Shown one piece after another: positions 43,235 through 54,586 of a DNA stretch of 64,000 nucleotides. Below the pieces are notes generated by a model. That model did not search any database, was not told the DNA's origin, and saw only the letters and a program-made list of their open reading frames with translations. Source of the DNA: Diploptera punctata (lineage: Eukaryota; Arthropoda; Insecta; Blattodea; Blaberidae); assembly GCA_030220185.1 (NCBI GenBank), contig JASPKZ010008347.1, forward strand, positions 248,001 to 312,000, given 5' to 3'. How positions within the stretch are numbered: the stretch's first letter is position 1; every line of letters begins with the position of its first letter. The position numbers were made by a program, and so were the translations under genes.

Positions 43235-43530
43235 TCACTGGAGCTCCTCCAGAAATTTCTATTAAATTACTCGTACTCCCAAATCTTATATACTGTTCCC
43301 CTCATCATATCCTGATGTGCACAACCCCACTATATATTCTTAGGCCTCCCTCTAGTTACAGTTCCTTACGGATAAGTAAAAAATATTAGTTCCAATTCTC
43401 TATGCGTAGCCTACTTATTCCGTTTACATGACCAATCGAATTCTCTAATTCTCTTTTAATTGGCGTCACATACAATATAACTTTTTATCTACCGTGCTGA
43501 GGTTTGGCCCATTATTTTTATTATAACCTG
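43235..43530 (-). repeat. Possible LINE 3' end, unassigned
   Basis: Sequence resembling the reverse of a LINE C-terminus (GGCCTCCCTCTAGTTAC, near CTTTTTATCTACCGTGCTG), preceded by a (TTA)n run at 43156-43210 that could be a reversed tail. Weak. Confidence 0.25.
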
Positions 43531-43619
43531 TATTTTCAGAAACAAGGAATAGTCTACGTTATAATGTGCAAGAAAGTTGAACTCATCTGTCTCTCTGACT
43601 ATACTCGTATGTCCCACGT

Positions 43620-43795
43620 GTTTCATGCAGCAGTTATTTAACTAAGCTATTTTAGTTGTTTATTTCCTTACAGATGTCAGGGAGTTACAAGTGGCTAACT
43701 CAAGAAACACCTAGTAGGCAACTAAGATATTATTTTGATGGGAGATTGTCGTTTAAAGTTTGCCTAGAGGCTCTAAATTAGGCTTGAGGTACTTT
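43620..43795 (-). repeat. SINE-E fragment
   Basis: Matches 35635-35830: AGTTATTTAACTAAGC, CAGATGTCAGGGAGTTACAA, TAGGCAACTAAGATATTA, ending at TTGAGGTACTTTTACG. Confidence 0.7.
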
Positions 43796-43837
43796 TACGC
43801 CATAGTAAGAAGAAAAACTATAAATTATTTATAGAAG

Positions 43838-44215
43838 ATAAAACTTTTTGGAGCAAAGAGAGATGAACAGGGAGGTGAATGGAGCAGACTATATAACAGT
43901 GAGCTACATGGTCTTTATAGGAAGCCAGATATAATAAGAACAGTTAAGTCTCGTAGACTGCGATGGGCAGGACATGTGACAGGAAAGGGAATGAACGAGG
44001 AGCATGGAATATTCTTGTAAGAAAACCAGCGGAAAAACGCCCAGTTGGTAGACCAAGAATAAGGTGGGAGAATAGCATTGACCATGATTTGAGGGAAGTA
44101 GATTATACAGGGAATGATTGGGAAACACCTCACGATAGGGATGTATGGATAGCTTATGTCCGCGCGACATGAACCTACGGGTTCGATAGTGAAAATGAGT
44201 TAGTTAATTTAGAAG
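43838..44215 (+). mobile_element. LINE-D 3' fragment
   Basis: Encodes the decayed C-terminus (LRWAGHVTGKGNERG-like, EKRPVGRPRIRWENSIDHDL, VDYTGNDWE) and ends with the GAGTTAGTTA tail. 5'-truncated. Confidence 0.85.
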
Positions 44216-44892
44216 GAATTATTAGAAAGTAAACAATAATTGCAAATATAAATATATTCTGTGTATTGAGAACCAGAGCACTACACTGTACAGTATAATA
44301 TTTAATTAAGTAGGCAAGTCACAAAACTTGTTGGGTTGCATAACACAAAGGCAAAATGGAAAGGATTCCAGTGTGAATAGCTTTGGATGGGCTTACAGCT
44401 TCCGAATTACCATCCAATTAAAGCTAAATAACCCTAATTTAAATTACAAAGACGTCATGATTCTATAAAATGTGTTCTCACGCTTTCTTGTCCATTCTCT
44501 TACTTTTTATATAAATGGTTTCGTGAAAAAAATATAATCTCAATTTTAACGCATGCGTAGACAGGAGGAATGAAAGTATATTATTAAAAAAATCTTGTTC
44601 TTCGTTCTTTTTTTCCTGCACACGCCTACGGTTTTAATCACCTAGATTTTAAAAGTGCAGCCTTCTGCTGTCTGTTCCCTAGAGGAGTGAAGACGAGTAT
44701 TATACAGATGAAAGGCTTCCGCATTGGGAGAAACCTTCAGAAATACAATGTAGATGATAAATCCAGAAAACTAATGGCGTACAGTGAACCATTTTAAAAT
44801 AATTCAGAATAGGCTTACTATAATCTACATTAATTAGTAATCGTTTTAGAAAGGCTTGTGATTATTATCATTTTTTATTATTATCATTATTA
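44216..44892. other. No recognised feature
   Basis: AT-rich, with a short (TTATTA) run near 44866-44892. Confidence 0.4.
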
Positions 44893-45206
44893 CTAAGGAT
44901 GGACATACACTATCTCCTCTACTATTCAATTTTGTATTAAAACATCCCAGCAAATTTTTAGAGAACGAATAAGGCCTACAGCTCAATGGTATTAATAAGC
45001 TGTTACTTTATGCTGATGATGTATTTTTGTTAGACAATAGCTAGGAAATACTTAGGGCCAACACGCACACTTTATTGAGTAAAACTAAGAAATTGGGAGT
45101 AGAAGGAACATCAATAAAACTAAATATATCATCACATAGGATGTTCAAATACGCAGTACCCAAACGGGTTGAGATAACAGAGGAGACCAAAACAAATATA
45201 TTTCGT
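44893..45206 (+). pseudogene. LINE-D reverse-transcriptase fragment
   Basis: Aligns with 50410-50650: SPLLFNFVLK-like, LQLNGINKLLLYADDVFLLD (YADD present), then LLSKTKKLGVEG and an IKLNISSHR stretch. It stops where the mariner-like element begins; LINE-like sequence may resume at 46705. Confidence 0.7.
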
Positions 45207-45208
45207 TA

Positions 45209-46547
45209 AATAACCAAGTATCGGAAACTCATATTAGTGAGTACTGATAATGCTCATGTTTACACTAAAATCTGATTTCATGTACGTAGTTGTGATGTCT
45301 CTGCTTGACATCGAGTAACAAACAGCGCGTACACATCACTAGTAACTCAGTGATGGTAAAGTTATCAACATGGAGCCTTACACGTGGAGAGAAATTCGAG
45401 ACATGCAATTTGTTTACGGTGCGGCTGAAGGCAATGGTCGAAGAGCCCAGGGAATGTACCGGGAACGTTTCCCTCAATAAAGGTGTCCGCATAATCGCGC
45501 ATTTTCCGCAATCCATGATCGATCAGGAAACACTGGCCCATTGATGGTAAGGAGGCATAATACAGGCCGATCACGGACGGTAGATACACCCAACTTTGAG
45601 GAAGAAGTGTTGGTACGCATTGAAAATAATGCAGCGACAAGTACTCGAGCAATTGTCAATGAGCTTGGTGTTCACCATATTTTGGCATGGAATGTTGTTT
45701 CATCCTCTTAGTCCCTGTACTGTGCAGGTCATGGGACCACATGACTATCCACATCGTCTTGATTTTGTGCGCTGGTTTCTGCAACATACTAATGCAGACA
45801 TTCAGTTTCCTGAAATTGTGCTGTTTACAGATGAAACTCAATTTACTCGGGAATGTATGTTCAAGTTACATAACTTGCACGAATGGGCAGATGAAAATCC
45901 ACGTAGTACATTTGTTCATGGTCATCAGAGACGGTTTGTAGTAAACAATTTGGGCTGGTATCGTAGGCGACTACTTGCTTCGGCCTTACAGGTTGGCTCC
46001 TCGACTCAGGCGGTCAATGTACAGACTGTTCTTGGAAGTTTACCTACGGATATTATTCGAGAAAGTACCTCTAGGGATCAGAAGGAGAATGTGGTATCAA
46101 CATGATGGGGCCCCATCTCACTTTGTAGGCCCGGTCCGTGCAGTACTTACCAACACTTTCGGCAATCGGTGGATCGGCCGGGGAGGACTTGTAAATTGGC
46201 CTGTTAGATCTCCATATCTCACGCCACTAGACTTCTTTCTCTGGGGCTACATGAAAAACCAAGTGTATTCTTTCCCTGTTGCCTTGGAAACGGAACTTAT
46301 TCAAAGAATTCATGCATCGGCCACAGTGATACAGAACTCACAGTATATTTTCCAGCGAACACGAGACTCTCTACTACGAAGATACCGGCTGCGAAATGAA
46401 GTTAATTGTGCTCATTTAGAACAGTTATTATAATTTACAAATTAAAATAGCGCAAAACATGTAGCATTGTTTTATTTTCAAACAATTCCAATAACGTCTT
46501 CCAACCTCAGGAGTCACTCAATCATGAGTTTATGACATATGGTTATT
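45209..46547 (+). mobile_element. Mariner-like (IS630/Tc1/mariner) element, inactive
   Basis: A 1339-bp element between TA dinucleotides (45207-45208, 46548-46549). Its ends pair as AATAACCA with TGGTTATT, continuing into AAACTCAT with ATGAGTTT. It holds one transposase pseudogene and sits inside LINE debris. Confidence 0.78.
45370..46433 (+). pseudogene. Mariner-like transposase (DUF4817/HTH plus DDE), broken
   Basis: Starts MEPYTWREIRDMQFVYGAAE (HTH domain), with a stop after RERFPQ, then the second HTH part TRAIVNELGVHHILAWNV, a stop and a shift. The catalytic region: Asp in VLFTDETQFTRE, then after a shift near 45960 YRLAPRLRRSMY, second Asp in MWYQHDGAPSHF, and third Asp in LTPLDFFLWGYMKNQVY. 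The commonly conserved SPDL is SPYL, a non-catalytic change. The C-terminus is LLRRYRLRNEVN. All three acidic residues survive, but at least three breaks prevent expression. Confidence 0.85.
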
Positions 46548-46704
46548 TAACAAGGAAAGAGATGTACAGTTGAATGTTGCGTGGTCTCAAACAGACAACA
46601 CAGCGGCGAGTAGAAGCCAAGGTATTGGTAATTGGTTCTTCATGTGACGCGCCTTATCTGCCATGAAATAATCAATTCACTTTAAAATAGAAAAAAAACA
46701 TATT

Positions 46705-46830
46705 TAATAGAGTATCTGAATTAATTTATTTGGGTACAGTTCTTACTTCCAGTAATGAAATTAAATATGGAATTAAAAAAAGCCTGTTACATAGGCATAA
46801 ACTAGGTAAAATAATAGAATTCCTCAGCAT
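46705..46830 (+). repeat. Possible LINE scrap
   Basis: Reads LIYLGTVLTSSNEIKYGI, resembling the FRYLGAIVTNRNEVHKEI segment of LINE-D at 50700-50770. It may be the continuation of the LINE interrupted by the mariner-like element. Confidence 0.35.
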
Positions 46831-46909
46831 TTCGAACGTATGGTCAGATTTTGCTAATTTACGGAATATATATTTCTCCTATTGATTAAAACTTATATAT
46901 TCAGGTTCG

Positions 46910-47700
46910 TTGAGAGAAGTAAACATGGCGGCTGCTAGAGCGATATTTAAATTTTTGCTTCAGGTTAATTCCCACTCATAGCGGTCGAGTTGGTTAACGA
47001 ACTCGACCGTACTACTTTAACACGTTTATTGCTATATGCCGAGTTTAGGTTCGAAAGAAAAATTGCGACCGTTAGATCGTCAAGACATACTTTTTTTTGG
47101 CATAGTAATTTTCAATGTCAATTAAGTAGGATCGATTTTCCTAATATATTGTCATGAGGACGATCTGTATAGGTGCATTCACTAGTGCTTTAGAGGAAAA
47201 TACACTACAACTCCATTTTAAATGTGGAGTTTTAGTGCACATCCTACTAATGTATTTTAAAACATTAATTAATTTCATAATTCACTAGCTAATACCTGGT
47301 GTGCACTGATATGCCTGAATAAATTAAATTTGTTTTTATTTTTGGTTTCAAAAGTAAAAAAGATAAATAATTAAAATTCTATATCGTAATTCTGTTTAAA
47401 TATCCCGTGCGTCTGTAAATGAAATATACCAAACATGGTGGCTGCTAGATAAATTTTTAATTTCGGATATTAGGTAAACCCCCACTTCTAATGTTCGGAT
47501 TTTACTGTTTTTATAAAACCTACGTCAGTTTATTTCATTAGTATAAGCCTATACTGAATTTCGTCATGAAATAAAACATTGTGACCGTTAGAGCAATATT
47601 TAAATGCTCGTTTCAGGAGAACTTGTACACCTAATGGTTTTAGAGAATACACTCGCCGATCTGAAAATCTACATGTACAAATTTTCATGTACATCGATGA
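46910..47700 (+). repeat. Three diverged copies of an unknown repeat unit
   Basis: Similar starts at about 46923 (ACATGGCGGCTGCTAGAGCG), 47435 (ACATGGTGGCTGCTAGATA) and 47575 (ACATTGTGACCGTTAGAGC), the first and third followed by ATATTTAAAT. A near-palindrome of 28 bp lies at 46982-47009. No coding. Confidence 0.4.
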
Positions 47701-47741
47701 AGAACTTTTGGAGTTTTGCGAGCACAAGCTGAATTTTTATA

Positions 47742-47860
47742 CAGTAAAAGCTCCTTATTCGCGGGTTAAAAAATTGCGACACAGTTACAGAATTCGCGGC
47801 TAAAAATTTCTTTATTCGCAGATCCAGTCGGTATATTAGAAGAATTATTATTTAACTTTA
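47742..47860 (+). mobile_element. Possible pogo/Tigger-like 5' end
   Basis: After TA, CAGTAAAAGCTCCTTATTCG followed by CGGG and repeated ATTCGCGG-type motifs recalls the ends of pogo/Tigger elements. Only one end is visible. Confidence 0.3.
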
Positions 47861-47909
47861 TTAACGCATCGGCAATTTTTTTTAGTGCAGGACCGAATAA
47901 GTGATCAAC

Positions 47910-47973
<64 letters not shown>
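47910..47973. repeat. (AAT)n microsatellite
   Basis: About 21 AAT units. Confidence 0.93.
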
Positions 47974-47974
<1 letters not shown>

Positions 47975-48087
47975 TAATAGTGACAATGATAATGATTATA
48001 ATTAATAATTATTATTACAATAATAACAATAATATTAAAATATTTAATTCTTCAACGAACCATTAAATCCCATAAACAGAAGAACTT

Positions 48088-51000
48088 TCCCTCCGTGGTA
48101 TCTTTACCTTGTCGTTGTGGATTCGCTTGCGTGCTTAAATGATCCCGAGAGCTATGCCGGCGATAGCATTGCTGCTGATAGGGTTACCCATGTCGGACTG
48201 GTCGTAGGTGATAAGCCAGACGAAAAAAGTACCTTGGTCGAAAGAGTGACGATCTTTCACCATAAAAATACAACCGTCAAGAAATGCGGACATGGGTTCA
48301 ACTGGGGTAAAATATTCCGGAAGTCAAATAGTCCCCCATTCGGTTCTCCGGGAGGGGACTACTTCAGGGAACACATGCCAAAGGCTCAAACACAGGGACA
48401 TGTTCCTAGGAACATGGAATGTTAGAACTTTATAAAATAGCGGGGTACTAGAGATATTAACGCGGGAATTAGATAAATCGCCATTGGATATAGTCGCTTT
48501 ACAGGAAGTTAGGTGGCCAGGAGAAGGTAGACAGGAATCAGGAAGCTTTGCATTACACTACGGGGGTGCAGAAAGACCTGCATTTGGAACGGGTTTTTTA
48601 GTCAGAAGGAGGATCCTATCCACTATCCGAGTTATTAAGTTTGTTAGTGATAGGATATCATACATAATTCTAAAGAGTAAACGACATGATTTTATAATTG
48701 TAAATGTAAATGCCCCCACAGAAGATAAAGATGACAAAATCAACGATGAGTTCTAAGAAGAATTAGAATGCTTATTTGATAGCCTTTCACATCATATGAA
48801 AATTGGCTTAGGAGATTTTAATGCAAAAGTGGCGCGGGAAGATATATTCAAACCAACAATAGGCAAATTCAGTCTTCATGAAGACAGTAACGACAATGGG
48901 GTTAGATTAGTCACCTTCGCCACATCAAATAATCCCATTTTTAAGAGCACAACATTTCAGCATAAGGATATTCATAAATACACCTTGATATCTCCAGATG
49001 GCGAAACTCGGAATCAGATAAATCATGTATTAGTGGACAAACGCTGGCACAGTAACATAATCGATGTTGGATCAGTTAGAGGGACAGACTGCAATTCGGA
49101 TTATCATCTGGTCAGGGTGAAAATCAGACAACGGCTATCGCTTATGAGAGGAACAAACGCTAAAGATGATTCTGTAAAATTTGAATTAAAGAACTTGAAT
49201 AATGATGAAATGCGGCAAGAATACCAAATCAAAATTGCTAATAGATTTCAATTACTGGAATCTTCAGATGACAATGTGGCAAACAAAGAAGAAACTGATA
49301 TAAATAAAGAATGGGAGGCTATAAGAGATACTATTAAATTGTCAGCATCAGACAGTATTGGTTGTTTAACAAAGATGCAATAAGAAGTGGTTTGATGAGG
49401 AATGTGCCGACATTGTAAAGAAAAGTAAGTTAGCAAAAATGAAATGGTTACACGAGCCAAATGAGGTAAATTTAGAGCAATTGGGTAGTATTAGACGGGA
49501 AACCACCAAGTTACTAAAGACTAAAAAGAGGGAATATTTGTGAGAGAAGATTAATGATCTTGAAATGAACGCAAGAAATAGGAACATTAGATAATTATAT
49601 CAGGGAATTAGTATAGAGAAGAAAAGGTTTCAGGCCAGAACAAACATAATTCGGAATGAAAATGGGGATATGATTGCAGATTCCAGGAGTATATTAAATA
49701 GATGGAAAAGTTACTTTAATCAGCTATTAAATGTACATACAGAACAAGACATTGAGGAGGATAATTTACAGACAGCAGAAATGCTAGTAGCAGAACCAAG
49801 TGCACTAGAGGTTGAAATGGCGATTGAAAAATTGAATATGTATAAAGCATCAGGTTCAGATGAGATCCCAGCAGAACTGATAAAATCAGGGGAATAAAAA
49901 TTGATAGACAAGATACGCTGGCTGCTTAGTATGATTTGGAAAAAATAAGCTCTTCCAGATGAATGGAAAGAATCAATTATCGTACCAATTTATAAGAAGA
50001 GAAATAAAACTGATTGCAACAACTACAGGGGCATCTCATTACTTTCAACTTCGTACAAAATTCTAACAAATATATTAGTAAGCAGACTTACTCCCTATAT
50101 TGATGGCATTCTAGGAGACCATCAATGTGGATTTAGAAGAAACAGGTCTAAAACAGATCATATTTTTAGTATAAGACAGATTTTAGAAAAGAAATGGGAA
50201 TATAATGGTACTGTACATCAACTATACGTAGACTTCAAAAAAGTATATGATTCAATTAAGAGGGAGAAGTTATATAGTATCCTGCTGGAGTTCGGAATTC
50301 CTAAAAAGTTAGTTAGACTTATACGAATGTGTCTAAATGGCACAAAGAGTAGGGTGCGTGTAGACAAACAGTTTTCAGACACTTTTGAAATCCAGAATGG
50401 GTTGAAGCAAGAAGATGCACTATCTCCTCTACTATTTAATTTTGTACTAAGAGTATGCCATTAAATCTTTTGAAAATGAGGAAGGCTTACAACTCAATGG
50501 TATTAATAAGCTGTTAGTTTATGCTGATGATGTAGTACTATTGGCCGATAGCGAGGAGATATTAAAGGACAACACGCACACACTATTGAGGAACACTAAG
50601 AAAATAGGACTGGAAGTAAATATCAATAAAACTAAATATATGGTCACACGTAGAAATACATTATATAATGGCTGATGACAAATGAGGGAAATTTTGAGGC
50701 GGTGGCTGAATTCAGGTACCTAGGAGCAATAGTCACAAATAGGAATGAGGTGCACAAAGAAATTAAAGATAGGATGAATTCTGGAAATGCGTGCTATTAT
50801 GCATTGCAGAGACTCTTGATGTCCCAACTCCTTTCAAAAAACATTAAAGTGAAAATATATAAAACTATTATTCTACCAGTTATATTATATGGGTGCGAAA
50901 CATGGGCTCTTACTTTAAGGGAGGAAAGGAGATTACAAGTATTTGAGAATAAAGTACTTAGGAAAATTTTTGGACCAAAGAGAGATGAACAGACAGGTGA

Positions 51001-51335
51001 ATGGAGAAGACTTAGTAGCAATGAACTGCATGGTCTTTATAGGAAGCCAGATATAATAAGAACAGTTGAGTCACGTAGACTGAGATGGGCAGTACATGTT
51101 GCACGTATGGGGAATGAAATACTTGCATGGAAGCTTCTTGTAGGAAAGCCAGAGGGAAAACGCCCAGTTGGTAGACCAAGGATGAGGTGGGAGAATAAAA
51201 TTAACTATGATTCGAGAGAAGTAGATTATACAGGGAATGATTGGAAAGCATTAGCTCAAGATAGGGATGTATGGAGAGGTTATGTCCGCGCGACCATGAA
51301 CCTACGGGTTCTATAGTGCCAGTGAGTAAGTAAGT
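48088..51335 (+). mobile_element. LINE-D, longest copy (RTE-like APE LINE)
   Basis: A 3248-bp element flanked by an imperfect 14-bp duplication (AAACAGAAGAACTT 48074-48087; AAACAAAAGAATTT 51336-51349). A 5' region (48088-48400), one long decayed ORF with endonuclease and reverse transcriptase, and a short tail of AGTA units. Truncated relatives occur at least eight more times in the window. Confidence 0.88.
48400..51316 (+). pseudogene. LINE-D ORF: endonuclease and reverse transcriptase
   Basis: Endonuclease: LGTWNVRTL near 48405, VALQEVRWPGEGRQESG (48484-48756), GLGDFNAKVARED and IDVGSVRGTDCNSDYHLVRV (48796-49383). Reverse transcriptase: MYKASGSDEIPAELIKSGE (49670-49897), NYRGISLLSTSYKILTNIL, CGFRRNRSKTDHIFSIRQIL, YVDFKKVYDSIKREKL, NGLKQEDALSPLLFNFVL and VYADDVVLLADSEE with YADD intact (about 50520). 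The C-terminal frame 50675-51316 has FRYLGAIVTN, YGCETWALTLREERRLQVFE and GKRPVGRPRMRWENK. The KQGDA box reads KQEDA. About eight stops or shifts. Confidence 0.88.
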
Positions 51336-51349
51336 AAACAAAAGAATTT

Positions 51350-51713
51350 AATTAAAAATAGCGGGAGAAATATTGTTGTCAAAGAGTTACTCTCAATCCG
51401 TTTTGTTTTCCTCAATCCTCAAGGATAATAATTATCCTGACTTATTAAATCCGTATTTTTTAGTGGCAGTATTCGAGGTTAATTGTAAGTGAACAGTGTC
51501 ATTACTCATTACAATATTATCTTACGATCACTAAAAGAACTCACCATGGTGCGCAAATCCATATTTTTAAACAGGAAAATAAACCTAGTTCATTAATGAG
51601 TAATCACAGAAAATACAGAAATAGAGTTAATAGTATAGGGGCCTACCATTTTTTCACAATTTTGTATACAGAGCATGCGCAATTAAGGCAACGCTAACCT
51701 ATCGGAAAGAGCG
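51350..51713. other. No recognised feature
   Basis: Unassigned spacer between LINE-D and the second Transib copy. Bases 51709-51713 (GAGCG) are its probable left target copy. Confidence 0.4.
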
Positions 51714-52144
51714 CACAGTGTGCTATTTTAACAATCTAGGGGGATTTAATTCAAAATTCGAAGGTTAATTAATAAAAGTGATATTTTGTAATTTAAATAT
51801 AAACAAACCTGTTAGCATATATGTGTAATTATTTTGTTCCTAGGCATGCGCAGAGACTCATAAATAAGGTCTAAACACAACAGTCACGCGCAGATGCATA
51901 ATCTGTCTTATTGAGTAGGTTGATCAATCGAGCTGCTTTGTGTAGAGAATAAAGTCGGTTTACGTGTTATTGTTATATTTATGTTTAGTTTAGGGTTCTG
52001 TAAGTTACGTAAGATAGGTTTCATCTGTTTAGATTTACAAGAATGTTAATATGAGAGAAGACGTTTAACTGTGTTCCAATTTTAGTTTATTATCCAGATA
52101 TTTTAGACTAGAACTTTCTTATATGAACGTATATGGCCTTCTAA

Positions 52145-52711
52145 TTGCATTATTTTTATTTATTGACATCCCTTCTGTTGGAAACAGAAGAGAAAAATTG
52201 CGTTCATCTGCGTCTCTTTAGCTTATTCTTCTTTGTTTCACAATGGTTCCCCTTACTTCCCGGCGCAATTTTCGAAGTTTGGTCCGGAAATAATAAAAGG
52301 GAACGTTGTGATGCAGTGTATGCATTTGTATTTAAACAAATTAAGCATATGATAGTCTCTGATGTCGTTATTAAGAATTTAAAGGCCTACATGAGAAGTG
52401 TGTGTCAGCAAATTGAAGTAAGATGGAACAAATGTTATCGTCATCGTGGCAGATTCCTGGAAAATTATTCAGACTGGCTACAAGAAAATATTAATTTTCC
52501 TGTGACCGATTGTCAATCTCTGCCTTCTACTTCTACAGATCAACCGCCTTCTAGTTCTGGTAGGCCATCAAAATCATTCGAAGAATGTTGTGAAAAGACG
52601 AAAAGGCGGAAGCTCCGAGAATTCGTTCGGTCAACAAGCCTAGAAGAAATATCTACTGCTGCTGAAATGAAGTTGCGTGATAAGGGAAAGAAAAAGACTC
52701 TGCTTCAATAG
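52145..52711 (+). pseudogene. Transib transposase N-terminal fragment (copy B)
   Basis: A 188-codon frame. The first ~40 codons are sequence that lies upstream of, or out of frame with, the natural start seen in copy A. From residue ~41 (IFEVWSGNNKRERC) it matches copy A through SFEECCEKTKRRKLREF and EEISTAAEMKLRDKGKK. The MVPLTSRR start of copy A is present at 52243 but is shifted out of frame here by loss of one GC pair in the GCGC run. Confidence 0.7.
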
Positions 52712-52915
52712 TCAAATAATTATCCCTTGCATCGCATACACGAGGCACCAGAATGAAAAAGAGTTGACGGCTGTTTTTAGATAAACCGAAGAGTTTATCA
52801 GCTGATCGAGCCCGAGCGATGATGATAGATGGCAGTCTTTCAACTCACCTATATATATATATATAAAGGCTAAAGTTTAGATATAGGAAAAAGTATATTC
52901 AGAACAGATTCAAGA

Positions 52916-53400
52916 ATGAGACAAGCCTACTGGTGGAAAATTCCAACACAACAAGCAGAGAATACGAATACGAATAATGGAAACACTGCTCGTCGATTTT
53001 CCAGAAACACCGAAAAGACTGCCCAAATAACAGGTGTCAATTTTGAGCTAATTCGCCGTTTTCATGTCATATTAGAAACACTGAGTTGTGGGTTTTCCAT
53101 AAATGCTGATGCTTTTGGAAAGTAAGCTGATGAAACTAGACATTTGTATTTGAAAGAATACAGTTGGTTTTTATATGCCAAGCAGTGTGCACAAAATGTT
53201 ATGCCACGGCAAGCTTGTTATTGCATTTTGTATTCTTTCGATTGGTCAATTTTCGGAAGAAGCACAAGAAGCAAGAAACAAAGATAGTAGAAGATATCGG
53301 GAATATTTCACAAGAAAAACTTCGAGGGTCAACACAAACACCGACATTTCCACAGACTTTTGATATCTTCTGATCCTTTCTTGGCCAACTTGGGGCATAA
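52916..53400 (+). pseudogene. Transib/RAG1-like transposase C-terminal fragment (copy B)
   Basis: The first part (52916-53125) reads NTARRFSRNTEKTAQITGVN and ELIRRFHVILETLSCGFSIN, ending at a stop after ADAFGK. An extra T near 53170 shifts the frame, then SSVHKMLCHGKLVIAF and SEEAQEARNKDSRRYREY (53175-53363). These blocks in this order match the C-terminal portion of Transib and RAG1 proteins, where SE...E..NK contains the third catalytic acidic residue. The two catalytic Asp residues are not encoded. Confidence 0.8.
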
Positions 53401-54380
53401 TCCTAAAAGAAAGCACGGTATAATTACACAGGAAGTTCTCTCATTGCGCTCAGCACCTACTTTAGATACAGAGACAACAGATTCCGACAAAAGTGACTCA
53501 TATTATGCAGATTAATATTTTTGTACAACATTACTATCTGTCTTTTTTCTTTATATGTACAAAATAATGAGAATAAAAAATTCATAACATTTTTCTGTAA
53601 GAAATGGAAAAGCAATTGTGCTTTTTGTTTTAATTTATAGAATAATGACAATATAGAAATCATAATATACTTTCTAATAATTAGAATACCTGTTTTTAAA
53701 ATAATGAAATTAAAAAATACTTAATAAATTTATATGTTCTTAGAAATATAGGATCATTTGTATTTTCTTATATTTGTAAAATGATAACAAATTATGGATT
53801 TTGTAAAAAAAAACAATAATATTTAAGAATTTTTAATTTGAAAAATAATGATAAACAATTGATAATAATTATATGTTTTGTGTATGAAATAAAATACCAT
53901 TTGTCCTCATAATATGTGAAATGTTTATATTAAAAACATATAATATAAAAAATATATAATATGCGCATGCGATTTTTTCATTTGTAAAATAGCGATAAAT
54001 TAAAAACATTCTTTTTTTAAAGAAATGTATTATAGTTGTATTTTATAATATGTAAATCGATGATATATTATTCAAAATAATAAATTGAATGTTTTGGTAA
54101 GAAATATAAAATAATTTGTGTTAAATAATTTTGTAAAATATTGGGAATTTAATAATACATAACAAAAATTATTTTTATGGAAAATATTAGTAGGAATAAT
54201 TGAAATTGTTAAGAGCGTTATCCAAATAATATTACAAGTAGCATAGAAAACAATTAAGACTGAAAAATAGTAAAATTATCGAGCCAAGAATTAAATCCCC
54301 CTAGAATCGTCAAATATCACATTGTGCAGCGCTTTCTACGCTTACATTGTATGCTAATGTCTGCACTCAATGCAAATATA

Positions 54381-54452
54381 TCCTCGGTAGTATAGTAGTC
54401 AGCATCCCGCCTGTCACGCGGGAGACCGCGGTTCGATTCCCCGCCGCGGTGG
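54381..54452 (+). tRNA. tRNA-Asp(GTC)-like sequence, probably a pseudogene
   Basis: 72 nt with A-box-like TAGTATAGTAG, anticodon stem CCCGC/GCGGG around loop CTGTCAC (anticodon GTC, 54413-54415), and B box GGTTCGATTCC. A run of five T follows at 54454-54458 as a Pol III stop. The acceptor stem has two mismatches and the T stem one, so it is likely a pseudogene or a fresh SINE progenitor rather than a working tRNA. Confidence 0.6.
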
Positions 54453-54586
54453 CTTTTTATTATTTAATATGCACTAACTGAATCATTTTAAATGTACTGT
54501 TTAAAACTCTTGTTCATAGTCAAACTACTTCCAGAGGAATGTACAAAAAGTGGTACTCACATTTATAACTTCTATTATAAAATATG

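Larger units (their letters stand above)
51714..54326 (+). mobile_element. Transib-superfamily DNA transposon, internally deleted (copy B)
   Basis: A 2613-bp element with ends CACAGTG (left) and CACAATG (right, read inward), both CACWRTG-type, followed by the same CTAGGGGGATT block as copy A. Flanking pentamers GAGCG (51709-51713) and CAGCG (54327-54331) match at four of five positions, so the duplication is probable. It has the same gene remnants and the same missing core as copy A, in the opposite orientation. Confidence 0.83.

Noticed and set aside
43235..43530. Confident LINE assignment for this stretch
   Set aside because: Only vague resemblance to reversed LINE C-termini; kept as a low-confidence repeat.
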